A stretch of DNA of 64,000 nucleotides from Dactylonectria macrodidyma (GCA_020744425.1 JAGMUV010000012.1:744001-808000); one strand, 5' to 3'; counted from the stretch's first letter, positions 10,873 to 23,543 are shown. Program-made: numbers and translations. Notes: generated from the letters alone by a model not told the origin.

Positions 10873-11349
10873 TAAGACACCATTTGTTCCAGGTTTTACA
10901 ATCTTGCTGGGACAGGGAGACTATACTCGTGTGGGAGAGCCTTGCGAAATGGCGGCCCTTGTAACATGAAGCAGCGGGGGACCGGCCCAGAACCATCCCA
11001 AATCCAAGTTTTGGTTCACTGTAGGAAGAATCAGCATCATCACCTGAGGTTGTGATGCTGGTCACATTCCTTGGCGATTCAACTAAGAAAGTTCTTCTTC
11101 GGTCCCGCATCTCTTCCGACCAATCACCCCTGCAGAGGTGGCTTCACCTAGCACTTCATTCTCACTGGGTCAACCAGGCGCTGTGACCGGGGGTCCTTGC
11201 AGGGCTCGCCCGGCTGCAGTGGGTGGCGTTTGTTCCTAGGGTGCAGGGGTGGACTCGCTTATCATGCCTAAATACGGAGTACTGGGGCTGGGCAACGACA
11301 ACCACACCCCTGTATACAGAGTTTCGATGATCCGCGATGAGGCTCGGTA
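10873..11349. other. Intergenic, nothing recognised
   Basis: This is the 3' flank of the zinc-cluster regulator. No conserved open frame, RNA gene or repeat is seen. Confidence 0.4.
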
Positions 11350-11588
11350 TACAGTGGGGGGCAAAAAGTTTGAATCCAAATCTAAGTACCGCTAGGAATG
11401 AGCTAGCTTTATTAGGTTGCATTCTACCACGCCGCCCTAAGAAGACCTAAGCAAGCAGAAGGGGTTAGCGGGAAACCTTAGCTTAGGGTTAGGGTTATTA
11501 AAGCGGCGAGATTCCCTATCCTAATTTGGTTAAACTCTTTTTTGCGCGGTACTTGGATTTGGATTCAAACTTTTTGCCCCCCACTGTA
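11350..11588. mobile_element. Mariner-type MITE with TTAGGG motif inside
   Basis: Inverted ends of about 43 bp (CAGTGGGGGGCAAAAAG.. at 11352 and its complement ending 11586) are flanked by TA at 11350-11351 and 11587-11588. The element is 235 bp and codes for nothing. The interior contains TTAGGGTTAGGG near 11483. Confidence 0.85.
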
Positions 11589-13490
11589 GTCCCTGCTGGT
11601 CAGGGCTTGGGGGGTTTAATTCTGTTGTACGAATACGGAGCACAAAGTAACACGCTGACCAACTACCCGTTGCTCGACGTATATGGTCTCAAGGGTTAGA
11701 TAACCGGCAATTATATACTCATTCATCAATAACATCACCCTGTTCTGGCCACTATCGAGACCCACTCCAGCAGTCCGAAAGAGAGTTCTGAGCGTCACGC
11801 CATTATCGCCATATTCGGCTTAGAGACGACGGCCGGTCTAGAATCCTTCAAATGAGACAAGCTCCTCGCCTACTGTGGCAGTGGCTTGGAGAGGCACACC
11901 TGGCCCGAACCTGGCGCAACAACTACCGATAGGTCAAGACCTTCTCTTCCAGAATGCCAAGAGGCCAGTGGACTGAGAGAGTTCGTCTTATGCAATGCTA
12001 AGGCGGTGGTCCCCTTCTACCCCGCGCACCACGGCATCCCGCTATAAACCAAATTGTGTGGCAGCTGCTGACTACTACATAGATCAGAAGCGAACTTCAC
12101 CGCATCGAGCTGAGCATAGCACTGTCCCGTCTCCGAGGATGCAGGGGCTGATGCCTGCTAGCTGCTGCTCGATGTACCAAGCTCACCATCATCTTGAACT
12201 TTGGGGCAGGGAGCTACCGGTTCGCTGCAACTGGCTGCACAGGAAAGCCTTTGTTATCGTAATGATGGATGAAAACGATTCCGATAAAGGAATGAGAGAT
12301 TATAGATGAAGGCATTTGTGGAACCGGGCATGCCTGGCTTGTTGATGCGTTTCTTGCCGCCTTTGGATTTGCCCAAGGCGCGCGGAAGCGAGTACCTGAA
12401 GCCTATGGAACTTGCCGACGCCGGTCAAACTCCCGCTTGTCCAATGCTAAATCGATTAATTAATTTTGATAGCTCGGACGCCTTACACAAGGTGACTGAA
12501 TCGCACACGATGTGACAAGCCACCCCATCACTGTATTGCCGCAGTTGGCGCGACATCTCCAAGCAGCCGGCTCTGCGCGGCACGAAGCGAGCATACAAAG
12601 AGGGCCCTCGGCATCTTCCGCATACAACGGTGAAACCTATCATCTCCTTCCCTGTGCAATTTCTGGTGGAGCGCAAAAGGGACTTCTCCAGATTAGTATT
12701 GGTTCCTGATTTTGCTTTTGCTGAGGTATCAAACAGGTTCCACCAGCAGATGCACACCTAAGGAGGTAAACCAGCCACTTGCCCCGGATACCCAATCCCA
12801 CGATTGGTAATCTGGCAGGCCTCAGTCTCGGTAGTGTTACCGGAGCCGGGAACCGATGCTAGTGCACCCAGCCACAGAGCGTTTCATCCTATTGATGCCC
12901 TGCCATCACTGATCCCAGGCTCCAACGGCACTAATTCTTTGACGCTATTTAGCTGTACAGAGTACTCTAGCTTTGCTTAGAATCGAGAGGCAGAACAAGT
13001 TTTTATATATGCCTGACTTGAGACACCATTCCTCGGTTGCAATGGCAATGGCTGCTTGACGGTGCTAAATCTACAAGGGCTTTCCTACAAAGACCAATAA
13101 CAGCATTCAGCAATACCCCCTAGTGCCCTCAAATCATTGTCTAATACCTGCCGTCTTGTACTGGCCGTGGCGTCAGGGTATCGCTCTTCAGACAACGGAG
13201 TAGGCTAGAAAAGGGGTGTTCCGTCTGGACGTGTAAATGCCCAGCAGCCCACATCACACACTGGTGGTAGCCTCGAAAAAAGTGACCACACTCAGGGGGT
13301 TCTTCAGTTGTTCGACACCACGGACTCATCATACAGCTGAATGTGGGGATCATAGCGCTTGCTATGCAGCAGTAGCTTTGATAAATAAAGCGGGCTTCCT
13401 CCTCTCTTGTCCTGGTGATTGCCGACACACATTGGGAATGACCAGGTAGCACGCGGCCTCTAGATCTGTCCCGAATGTCATTTTGCCACC
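11589..13490. other. Intergenic, no gene recognised
   Basis: Only short open frames without domain or splice support are present. The stretch just before 13491 is probably promoter of the rhodopsin-domain gene. Confidence 0.4.
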
Positions 13491-14913
13491 ATGGTTGAAT
13501 CGCTGCAGCCGAGCGTCTATGCTTGCATCCTCATCAACCTCTTTTTAGCATGCTTAGCCATCGGGCTCCGCTTCTACTCTCGCATGATCCAGAAGGCCAA
13601 GCTCTGGTTTGACGACTATCTTGCCATTCTAGCTTTGGTATGCTTGCCCCGACGAACTCGCCTAGATGCATTTTCACTGACCTAGGGCAGACGTCAGCAC
13701 TTGCCTACAATGCCTCGGCATTCTTTCGTGCGAGCGCCAACCTAATTTCGTTGGCAGCATTTCTTGCTAACCCGACGCGAAGTTATACACAAAGGCCTCG
13801 GCCTACACTTGCCAGACCTCCCAATCTCTGTTGAGGAGGCACAGTACTACCAGGCACTCATCCAAGAAGTGCAAGAACATACCTATTCTATCGCCATAGG
13901 TGCCGCCCAGCTATCCCTACTTGCTCTCTATTGGCGCCTCTTCAAGACCAATATGAGCGCGAGAGTGGCGATTCTGATCTTGACTGGGTTTACAGTTGTC
14001 TGGCTGCTAGCGCGGGTAAGTGACAAAACCCCTCGATTTCTTAGACATGGTCACAGATATTAACGTAGGGGAATTCAGATTTTTATAGCCGTCTTCCAAT
14101 GCATTCCACCCCACTTCTTCTGGAACAAGACGGTTGATGGGATATGTACCGTTGACCCGGCGAAATTCTTCATCGGTTCCGTCTCTGCGCATCTTGTTCT
14201 CGACGTCGCTCTCATGATCGTCCCTGCAAGTCAGCAACCTCTTCTTCTCACAGCCCATGAGTATAAACTAAACTTTCTGCAGCCCAAGTCAGCCAGCTCG
14301 CCATACCATTTGCTCAAAAGATAGCCGTCGGAGTCATGTTCATGTTTGGCGTTGTGTAAGGAAGATTCATCCTTCTTGTAGTCTGATTACTGGAGCTAAG
14401 AATGGCTGACTTGCAACAGAATTTGCGCTGCTTCTATTATGATGATCCACGTATCCTTCCACTATAATTCGTATGCGGAAGATGTCATGTGGAACTGCGT
14501 ACCAGCCGTCAACTGGTCCGCAGCCGAGATACACCTCAGCATTGTGGCATGTGAGTTACTGCCTTCTAGAACAACATATTTAGATCAACTTGCTAAACAA
14601 GGTCCCTGCAGGCTGTCTACCAATGCTGCGGCCTGTCATTCGTGGTCTCGGAGGATGGCTGGGACACAATTTCTCTACCAGGAGAGGACACACCGGTGGC
14701 TCAACTATACAACTTAGCAGTCTCCACGGGTCGGAGCATCGCGGGAAAGCCGGGGATTCGACTCACAATCTTGCTAGCACCACACACATGGCAGGGTCTA
14801 ATGGTATCTATAACCAAGGGGAAGAATCGGAGACGTTTTCCAGCCTCAGGGAGTCTGAGGAGGGAGGCCATCGCGAGGTGAATCTTCGCTTCTCAAGGAA
14901 GGGCGATCGATGA
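13491..14913 (+). CDS. Integral membrane protein with fungal rhodopsin (PTH11-like) domain
   Basis: A seven-helix membrane protein of the large ascomycete family PF20684, which includes PTH11-like putative receptors. Exon 1 is 13491-13636. The exon that starts near 13756 and ends at 14015 holds VEEAQYYQALIQEVQEHTY. Later exons are 14079-14229, 14283-14355, 14420-14550 and 14612-14913. Helices are seen in YACILINLFLACLAIGL, IAIGAAQLSLLALYW, VAILILTGFTVVWLLAR, HLVLDVALMIVP, IAVGVMFMFGVVICAASI and ICAASIMMIHV. IFIAVFQCIPPHFFWNK and the Cys of DGICTVD are family features. The tail after the last helix is polar and cytosolic. The junction between exons 1 and 2 is the least certain part, because an extra tiny exon could exist between 13637 and 13755. 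No ligand can be inferred. Confidence 0.82.
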
Positions 14914-14972
14914 TGGGCAAGATAGAGTGATTAATCACGTAAGCTACTCTAATTCAGCCCGAAGGGCGTTTT

Positions 14973-15514
14973 GCCTTTCGGTACGAAAGGTCTTCTTAAG
15001 CTCTGGGATTTCCAACCCCAAAATTTGGCCCCCCCTGGCAAAATTACCCGATTCGGAAGCGCAACTGCACTCCTAATTGGTCCAATCCTCCCACTCTCAT
15101 TGGCACATGTGGATGAACTTCGAATTCACCCTCCTCCGAGATCAAGTGTAAAGAAGTCTTCATTGGCTGGGATTTTTCTGTTAAGATTCACGTGAGATTC
15201 ACGTAAGCATTTAATTTATAATAATGACGTTGCTCTTGTCGTTTGCATTTGCTAAGATTTCTGCTTCTACTTGAATTAGGTAAAATCTATTATATTAGAT
15301 CGAATTTTTAATATATAATATATATAGAGGAAACAGTAGATTGATTTTTCTCGAAATCTCATTATTGATCTCCTTCATACCTTTTGGAATACCTGGTAGC
15401 CACTTAGCGGAGATGTTCAGTTTGTGGCAGATATCTGGTGCTGCGAACCCCGCTTCAGATGTCATCGTCGTCATAGAACGCGAACCGGACGTTCCGAGCG
15501 GGGAACATCATCAT
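14973..15514 (-). mobile_element. Isolated 3'-terminal fragment of a family-2 (B-type) Helitron
   Basis: The segment matches 23143-23720, the 3' region of Helitron B, nearly throughout. It starts with the same terminal hairpin (GCCTTTCGGTACGAAAGG) and ends where a MITE begins. No coding sequence remains. It shows that the 14973/23143 boundary is a true element end, because the sequences outside it differ. Confidence 0.78.
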
Positions 15515-16263
15515 CTACTAAGGGGGTCTCAGTCCTTGGCACAGCTCAACCCCCCCCCCCCCCCCCGTTCGTCCCTTACGGGGGGGGACGCTGACCTAGC
15601 CAAAAGTCGTTAACTTGACCATTTTTTGGTACTTACTAGCACGCCAAAATCTAAGCAATTGCGATATATCCCGACCCACTAAAATTACATATCAGGATTA
15701 GGGTTAGGGCATACATTGACCATGGGTATATATGATTTAGTAGGGTCTACATATAAATTGCAGGTATTTTAAAGAAAATAGTCAGGTCAACGACTTTTAG
15801 CTAGGTCAGCGTCCCACCCCGTAAGGGACAAACGGGGGGGTTAAGCTATGCCAAGGACCGAGACCCCCTTTGTCACGGCCTAGGTTCCCACCAGGCGGTC
15901 AGGAACGGCAGAACGATGGAACCCGCACCTGGTTCAGACCAATGGCATAGCCCCACCCCGGGACCGACGCCCCACCAGGACCGACGGCGGCGGTCCAGGA
16001 CCGACAGCGGTCCTCCGGGCAGGACGGCGGTCCACCTAGTATATAGTCAACTGAGGAGTGCACATTCGATACGGGCAGCTCCTCAGCTATCAATACAACT
16101 TGGTTACATTGAGTACGTTTCACTCTACTATTACCAGACGTGACAAGCATTGTTCAATCTTGACTCGCCTGATTACTTTGTTACATAAACCCCCAGATCA
16201 GGACCCAGCATACACTAGCCTTACGAGGATAGCGTATTGACCCGATCGTCACACCCTTAGTAG
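15515..16263. mobile_element. MITE with long inverted ends, itself interrupted by a solo LTR
   Basis: The left end CTACTAAGGGGGTCTC begins at 15515. Its exact complement is split by the LTR: up to 15870 on one side, with CCCTTAGTAG at 16254-16263 on the other. The inverted ends extend for about 90 bp, including a run of C, and the words GACCTAGC..AAAAGTCGTT and their complement. Without the LTR the MITE is about 360 bp. The interior has TTAGGGTTAGGG near 15699. No protein is encoded. Confidence 0.8.
15871..16253 (+). mobile_element. Solo LTR of a Gypsy-type retrotransposon
   Basis: The 383-bp unit starts TGTCACGGCC and ends GATCGTCACA. It is bordered by the 5-bp duplication CCCTT (15866-15870 and 16254-16258). 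A TATATAG element lies near 16040. No internal retrotransposon sequence follows, so this is what remains after recombination between two LTRs. Confidence 0.82.
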
Positions 16264-16657
16264 CCAGATATATGCAGATGCTGCCAAAATGACACCAGTT
16301 AGTATTACCACTCAATTCCATCCACGGTTCGATCAGCAACCCCGGAACCGGTGTTCTGCACAGCAGACACATCCAGGGTGCCGAGGGTTATATAGGAGAT
16401 ACTACACCAGCAGTGCTTCGCAGGACCATTAAACAGGAAATGCGAACGTCTAGCGACCAACCTAGTTAGCGATACGTTGTACCGGTAGTGGCCACTCAAA
16501 ATCGTACCTGCTCTTCAAAGCCTGCTGCGTACGTCTTATTAGCTACGCAAAATAAAGGTAACTGTTAGTATCACAGGGATACCCGTACGGGTTGCAATTA
16601 GGTGAGGCAAAGGTCACGGTATTCGTGGTGACCGTGTCTTCTGCTTGTCTAACTATC
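16264..16657. other. Spacer with a short dispersed repeat
   Basis: There is no gene. The words around 16520-16565 (GCGTACGTCTTATTAGCTACG) resemble 33988-34023 upstream of the family-2 Helitron repeat, so this is probably a scrap of the same element. Confidence 0.4.
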
Positions 16658-19600
16658 AAATACTACGTCACCCCATGCACATTGGAGCGGCGATGGGGTG
16701 CATGTGGTAGCCTCAGCCGAAGGCTGTGTATCCGCGGGCCAGGAAGCTATTACTACTACTGCATCATCTACGTACTGATCCATTGCCATGGCCATTCTTA
16801 GTATTATATATCATGTAAGGACTCCGTGTGAGAACTTGTCGTTTCCTAAGCTCCTGATCCCTTATCTTCATCTTCATGCCATCCGGGGGAGACCGGTAGA
16901 CCAGGTGATTACGATCAAATGGCGCATCCAACATCAAGCCCTCAAGCGTTTTCACACGAGAGACAGCCACGTAGCTTAAGCCGGTCTGAAAGTCCCGACA
17001 GGAGAGGTCCGTAACGATCATATCTTCTGTGATGCTTTGTGACTTGTGCACAGTAATGGCGTAGCATACGATCAGGGGAAACTGGGTGCGAGCGCAGAGA
17101 GTGGCTCCGATGAGAAAGTCCCTCTCAACTGGGAGAATCGGGACAATCTTTTTGCCATCAGGGGTGGTCAGGAACACCGGTCCGTTATACTTGTCAAACT
17201 CCATCATGATAACACAAGGAGGATCTTGGATGGGGTCAGCCCTGGGTGCCCAGCCGATGTCGTAAACCGTACCGCGGGCGCCGTTGCAGAGGCCAACTGG
17301 CTGCCAAAGGTTGGACGTCAGCATTAGACGGGCGCCAATGCATATGGGAATCTGCTTTGCAAGGTTGCCCGCCTTGTCATCGGGGGCAGCAGCTGCACCA
17401 GGGCCGACGTTCTTAGCTTTGACCCGGACGACTGGCCGGCCGAGGCGGTCGAGGTGATAGTGGTTATACTCGTTCACCCTATCTTTGGTAGCGTATACTC
17501 GCAAGGCGCTGGAAAACCTCGCAACCTCTCGATCGTCTAGCTTTGCCTGCACGCGGGTGGACAGGAGCTTCCAGGACTCCATAGATAGTTGGAGCAGCCG
17601 CAGTTCCCCGAGAGCTGTGCGAAACGCCTCCTGGTCGTCGCCGCGCTGCCTCTGAACAACCTTCAAGAATACTGATTTATCGAAGCGCCTATACGCGTTC
17701 CTGCCCTTGATCTCTACTCCCTGCACCTCTTTGTCGTAATAAAGCGGCTTCTGCAGCACAGGGGGAAGCTGGAAGAAGTCACCAACCAAGAGGATGTTCA
17801 GGCCGCCAAAGAACTCCTCATTCCTGTTCGGGAACGCCTCGCGGAGACGGTCATCGATCCACGATAGCTGACGCAGCCCTAGCATGCTCTTCTCATCGAT
17901 GATTAGGTACTTGATATCCTTCAGCTTCTTCTGGAGCTGGGTCCTATCAACGGGAGATAGAGGCTTGAAGTCTTTATTGATTGGGAGGTGTAACAGGGAG
18001 TGCAAGGTAGTGCCCGATATCTGGTTTCCCGCGACGCCCGTTGGCGCAGCACGCCAAACAGGTGTCCCCCTCCCCCCTGTCGCGGATTGGAGGTGCGCGG
18101 AGAGCAGGTTGATGAGGTATGACTTGCCAGTGCCGCCTCCCCCATCCACGTGGAGTAGCAACTGAGAGGGATCCTGGGTCAGGAAGTGGCCCATCACCGC
18201 ATCGTATACTATGCGCTGCTCTGGATTTAGGGAATCGCGAGCCTCCAAGGGCTGATCATCCACATCAAGGTCAAGGGTGTTTTCCGCTTTGCGTTGCTTC
18301 CAGTAGTCGCTATTGAGAATGCCATCATCGGTATACCGCCCAACATGAGGGGTCCAATCGTAATTGATGTCAATGTCTCGGCGGCCGAGGATGTCGATGT
18401 CCTCTTCCTCCAGTGGGCGGTCAGGTAGCATGCGGGCGAGTTCATGCCAGTCCTCTTCCGCGATGGGCTCCTCATGGATCTCAAGCTCAAATTCATCCTC
18501 CTCTGCCGTCAATTCGTCCGTATCTGGCTCCCCATAATGATCGTCCGCATGGGTGTCGTGGTGCTGTCTGCAGTGCATGTACGCAGCCGTGAAGGAATCG
18601 AACCGCTGCCCGCCTACAACGAGCAACTCTTCTGGAGAGCGATGTGGATGAACCATCATCAATTTAACACGGCAGAAGTCGTTAAACTGGGAAGAGGCCT
18701 CTATAGACTTATATCGAGGGAAGTAAGACAGGACTCTCTTCTTCGCTTGAGCAGCGAGTCTCCTCCACGTGTTGAGATTGTACGATTGCAGGTATTCGAG
18801 ATAGGTTATATCCTCATGCTGGTCCTTTCTCTCTAGATATTTCCTGTAGCTGCCGGTGGCCTCGTTGACATCTCCGTCCACACGATACGAACGTGCCTGT
18901 CGCTCTAACGGACGGCAGTCCACGGTGACAACCATACGGGTGCCTTCTTGCAGCGGAATGTTAAGCAGCAGATGGGAAATCTCCTGCGCCGAGTAATCTC
19001 TCTCGGCGATCAGCTTGTTCATGAGGCGAGAGGAGAAGGATAACAGGGGCTGAACGTGCGATGTATGAGGTAAGACCTGGTCCGCAAGCCGGGAGAAAGA
19101 CTCGGTCTTCTTCTCAGCTTTACTGCAATACTTCGCAGCATATGTAATAACCGCCTGTAAGCTAGTGCAAGGAGATATGTCAATATTAGCTAGCCAGCCT
19201 AGGATAATCGCAGGATTGAAGTTATTCATGAGGCTGTCATTTCGGGCCGCCTCAAAGACATAGTACGACCTGCCTTCCTTCCTGATCACTGCGGCCAGCT
19301 CCCGCAAGGCACGAGGGAAGTCAAAACGACACTCCCTCTCTGGATTGGCAACGTTGGCCGCCTCGATATCCGCAGCGGCACCTTCCATGTCCCTCGCCAG
19401 ATCACCGGTTCTCTTCCTCACGCGCAAGCAGTACGTGGTATTGCACTTGTGGCGCTGGCAACGGTTGACGATTTGTGAGAGCCGCAGGAATGTCATCTCT
19501 ATGCTCAGGGGATCCACGCTCAGGGGATTACCCTCACCCTGAGGCATAGTCCTACTCGGCTCAGGGTTAATGGCAGTGACGTAGAATCCCCATGTGCGTG

Positions 19601-22600
19601 CAAATACATCACGAGCCGCTTCGTCCCCCATGTCGGCTCCTGGACAATTATCCATCCAGTACAGGCCGTGGTTGTGTGGGCTACCACGGCCTTGCCATTC
19701 GTACCGATCCCAGTAATCTGTAATGCTGAACTTCTTACTTAGTACGATATCCCGAAAGAGGGTGTATCGGCGGTAGAAGTGGAAAGCAGCAATGTGAGGG
19801 TTCTGCCGCAATAGGCGGCGCGACAGAGCCATCCTCTCCGGCTCGGTCACGGCTAACCAGTCTTCATATTGAGGCATGTGCTGGTAGAGACTCCGCCAGT
19901 GTAAATCTGCCGGGCTAAACGTGATGAATGCTCCGGGACAGTCAAGGTTATAGGCATATGCCTCAAGTTCCTGCCTCTTCTTGTTCCAGAAGGGACGCGT
20001 ACCGCGAATGGACACCGCATGTCTGGTGATCGAGTTGATCAACGCTTGCGCCTCGAGGTCCTCGCTCTGTTCAAGCGCCTGAATAAGCTGCTCTCGTGTA
20101 AGCGGCTCATGCATGCCATCATGTTGCTTCACGAAGAATTTGGACCGTGCGCGTGCCTGTGACCGCATCAGGGTGTTGAAGGCAACGAAGCGGAAGGTTG
20201 GGTGGCGTGCAAAACGCCCGTCATGCCAGCGCATCGCATGCTCGATGTAATCCCTATAATTAATAGAGCGTAACCGAGGTTCAACAAAGTCCGCTCTACC
20301 GTCTGGAAAGAGGCAGGGAAAGGCTAAGGAGAGCAGGGCGTGCGACCGGTTGAACTCATTGATCGGCGTATGGCGTATGTTCGGGAGCTCTAGCTCGTGT
20401 TGCACTTGAGTCTGGGATCTTAGAGGAGGCCCCGGGCCATCTTCCGGTCCTTCGGCGAGAATGGTCCGGAGGGCATCGAGCTCCGTATCTTTGGCCAAAA
20501 GATCTGGCACTGCAACCTCGTCCTCTAGGTCTGGTTCTGCCTCCTGATCATCCTCAGGTCCAACGTCTGTGGCCTCCACCTGACTTCGAGGGATAGCATC
20601 CAGAACATTGCCATCCTGAGGCAATTGACTCAGCCGCTCTTCGTCGATGACGATACATCGATAGCCAGGATGATGGCGCCGGAGGTAGTTAAGCCATATG
20701 GTAACCGGCTGGCGGCGCACACGGAACTGGCGGGTAAACTGTCGGCTAAGCATTGCGTGGGACGACGTATTCGCAGGTCGGAGTAGCACAGTGTTCAACT
20801 CATGAGGCAAAAGCGGGAGCTGGTGGTACACTAAACCAACCTCACGGAGAAAGTGAACGACGTGCCCCCGATATTTGTACTGCTGCCCTCGCACAAGCAT
20901 AATGTTCACGTGGACGTGAACACGGGCAATCAAGGACTCTTCGATAGGTGTGAGCTGGGGCAATTCAGTCGGTATAGGGCCAAAATCGAGCTGGTTATCC
21001 GCAGAGAAAAAGTACGGCTCGTCGGGGCGACGCTCCTCATCCTTTCGACAGCAACGCGCACAAATGCCCTCCGAGTCTATCCTCATCTGGAACCAGCGCT
21101 CTCGGCATCTACTGCAGTATTGCATCTGGTCATTGTCAAGCTTGGTCCAGAACTCGCGAAGGATGGCCTTATCGCGGTCAGTCAAGGCGCAAGCGTCGAG
21201 GTCCCCATTCCACACTGGATCTTGTGCGTGGAACACCGCCGATTGTTCAGGTGAAATCATCACTGGACTCCGATACCGTCGCGGCGGCCGTGGAGGTTGA
21301 GCTTGCGTCTGAGATTTTCTCGGCCGCCCTCCCGTACCAGGGGCAGGGCCACGACGACCACGACGACCACGACGACCACGACGACCATGAGACGGCTGTG
21401 CGGAAGGCTGCCTCGAGCGACGGGGAAGAGGGCTCTTATCCACTGACTCATCCTCATTCTCGTCGTTCTCGTCTTTGTCCCCTGGTTCAGAATCGCACTC
21501 TACCCCCAATTGCTCGAGATACCTCCGTGGCCGAGCAGGCGAGAGAAGCAAATTAAAGTAGTCTTCGGCGTCAATATCGGATTCAGAGAATTCTCCCTTA
21601 TCACCCATATTTATCCCGTCCCGTTCTGGATGTGCGCCATGACCGTCGGCTAATCCAGTGGTTAGCCTGCACAACGACGATGATCACGGCCAGGGATACC
21701 TTCTCTAGGCTCATGAGGAACTGCAAAGGCGCCCAGTTGAGATATCGAGGGAGTTAGGGAGACAGTCTCCCCTGCACGGCGCCGTGAACGATGGTCGCGC
21801 TGTATAGCCACCTGCTTTGCCTTTGCCTCAGCCTTGGAGGCATCATCTTGTGAGTCTTTCCCGCCCTTATGGAACCTAGAAGCCAAGTAAGAGTGCTCAG
21901 CATCAGTTGTGCTGCTTGGGACAGTAGATGGATCAGAATTTGACGTGATTTGATGGGTCGTTGGCTGTACGGTCGGTGAGGGAGCAAGAGTCCGGAAGTT
22001 GCGCAAGCTTTGTTGGGTTGGTGGGATTGGCGTCCCCAGCACCACCTGCGGCTGGCTAATTGGCTCTTCAAATAACCTCCTTGCCGTGTGAAGTTGCCGT
22101 AGCCTCTCTGGCGATGTAGGCTGGGTTCCGGATCTCTCATTAGGAGGCGATAGGCTAGCATCTCCGTCGGTTCTTTTGAGGGCAGATCTCTCAGCTAAGG
22201 AAGGACGGACGGCCAGGTTCCTCAACGTCAGGACCGCACCTTTGGACCTGGCACGCTTGATCAGGTTAGGGAGGCGTATAGACGATACTAATGATGTCAA
22301 TTACCTCGGAATTGCGCTGGTCCCGGCATTCCAGGCAGGTTGTAGTTTGATTAGCAGATTTCCTCCTGCTAATGAAGTCACTTGCTGGTTTTATTTGGTT
22401 GCAAGACGGGCAATGGACTCCAAAATCAGATCCAGGGCTCATATTACCCCTAGAATCGGAATCCATCCTCAGTCGTACGGTGCATCGGGATCGATAATGG
22501 AAGAAAGGTTGCTTGGCCAAGCAAACGAACAGATAGCCAGGCAAATTTGGCGATGGTAAACAAAGAAGTAAACAAAGAAGCAGTGACAGATGGTGGCTGG

Positions 22601-22761
22601 CGGATACCCACTTTTTCTAGAGCCGCCAACCAATCCAGCCTTCTTTAGCGACCGGCAATACAAAATTCCGGACCAATCAGAAACTTTTGGCCAATCTTGC
22701 ACCAAACCCTCATATTCGGAAAACTTAAGAACTGATGTAGAGTCAGCCTTCGGCTGAATAA
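16658..22761 (-). mobile_element. Helitron A (family 1), apparently complete
   Basis: The termini were placed by comparison with the split copy E. The 5' end TTATTCAGCCGAAGGCTG is near 22761 and matches 52337. The 3' end, minus-strand GACGTAGTATTT near 16658, matches 58973. Outside these points the copies differ. A 3' hairpin CACCCCAT..ATGGGGTG lies at about 16668-16708. The 13-bp word CAGCCTTCGGCTG is found near both ends, like the asymmetric terminal repeats described for Helitron2-type elements. The element is about 6.1 kb and encodes an open RepHel gene. Confidence 0.82.
16764..22466 (-). CDS. Helitron RepHel protein (Cys4 finger, Rep nuclease, Pif1 helicase), element A
   Basis: This encodes the rolling-circle transposase-helicase of element A. 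Exon 1 (22466-22305) encodes a small Cys4 finger, CPSC..CLEC. A 49-bp intron (22304-22256) leads to exon 2 (22255 to about 21662), Ser/Thr/Pro-rich with VVLGTPIP. A further junction near 21670 joins the 4.9-kb main exon, open from 21674 to 16764. In that 1,636-residue part: an RGR-repeat/basic stretch (residues 95-130), a DUF6570-like Cys-rich region (CSRCRERW..CARC), Helitron_like_N (IRHTPINEFNRS), the HUH motif PHNHGLYW near 668, the two-tyrosine motif YAAKYCSK near 846, Walker A GGGGTGKS near 1181, Walker B LIIDEKSMLG near 1259, and the helicase C-terminus with QTGLSYVAVSRV. No stop interrupts these parts, so the element may be autonomous. The exon 2/3 border is the weak point. Confidence 0.86.
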
Positions 22762-22911
22762 GGGGTTGCTGGCGGTGATGAGCATTTAACTGTGGAATCG
22801 CAGGTAAATCCCCACAATCTGATTGGTCAGGGATATCCGATATTAGGCCGGAATTCCCCGCATCACCTTGCGCGCGCCCATCAGGCCCTGTATCCGATGG
22901 TCAATCCGACA

Positions 22912-23142
22912 GTAACACACACACACGCCCTATTGGCCAAGTCTCTTCATCCACCCACCCAGAGCCGACCACTTAAAACCGCGCCCTCTTCTTAACACGG
23001 GCAGCAACCCACTAGTAAAACAGGCTCTACTTTTGCAAGCTTCGTACCGAAAGGCTACTCAGCGCAAGGGAGCCGCCAACTTGCCCATCACGCTCAGCTT
23101 CCAACTTCCAACGTCCCCCGGCGGACGTGCGCCTTCCCCTGT
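22912..23142. repeat. About 235-bp direct repeat, copy 1, beside Helitron B 3' end
   Basis: Nearly identical to 34022-34258 (few substitutions and one short indel). It starts with a TAACACACACACACG run and ends GTGCGCCTTCCCCTGT. Each copy is followed at once by a Helitron 3' hairpin (B here, C at 34259). It is either the 5' terminus of a Helitron lying head to tail with its neighbour, or a preferred insertion sequence. Confidence 0.8.
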
Positions 23143-23511
23143 GCCTTTCGGTACGAAAGGTCTTCTTAAGCTCTGAGATTTTCACCCCCAAAATTTGGCC
23201 CCCCCCCCGGAAAATTACCCGATTAAGCCATGCGCAACTGCGCCTCCTAATTGGTCCTAATCCTCCCATTCTCATTTGGCACATGTGCTCCTAATCCTCC
23301 CACTCTCATTTGCCACATGTGGATGAACTTCGAATTCACCCTCCCCCCCGAGATCAAGTGTAAAGAAGTCTTCATTGGCTGGGTTTTTTCTGTTAAGAAT
23401 CACGTGGGTTTTACGTGAGCTTTTAATTTATAATAATGTTGGCGCTCTTGTCATTTGCATTTTGTGAGATGCCTGCTCCTGCTTAAGTTATTACATTATA
23501 TCGGATTTATA

Positions 23512-23543
<32 letters not shown>

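Noticed and set aside
11470..11500. Interstitial telomere
   Set aside because: Only two units, inside a bounded MITE.
15871..16145. LTR ending at the ACGTGACA near 16145
   Set aside because: No target duplication fits there, whereas ending at 16253 gives CCCTT on both sides and restores the MITE end.
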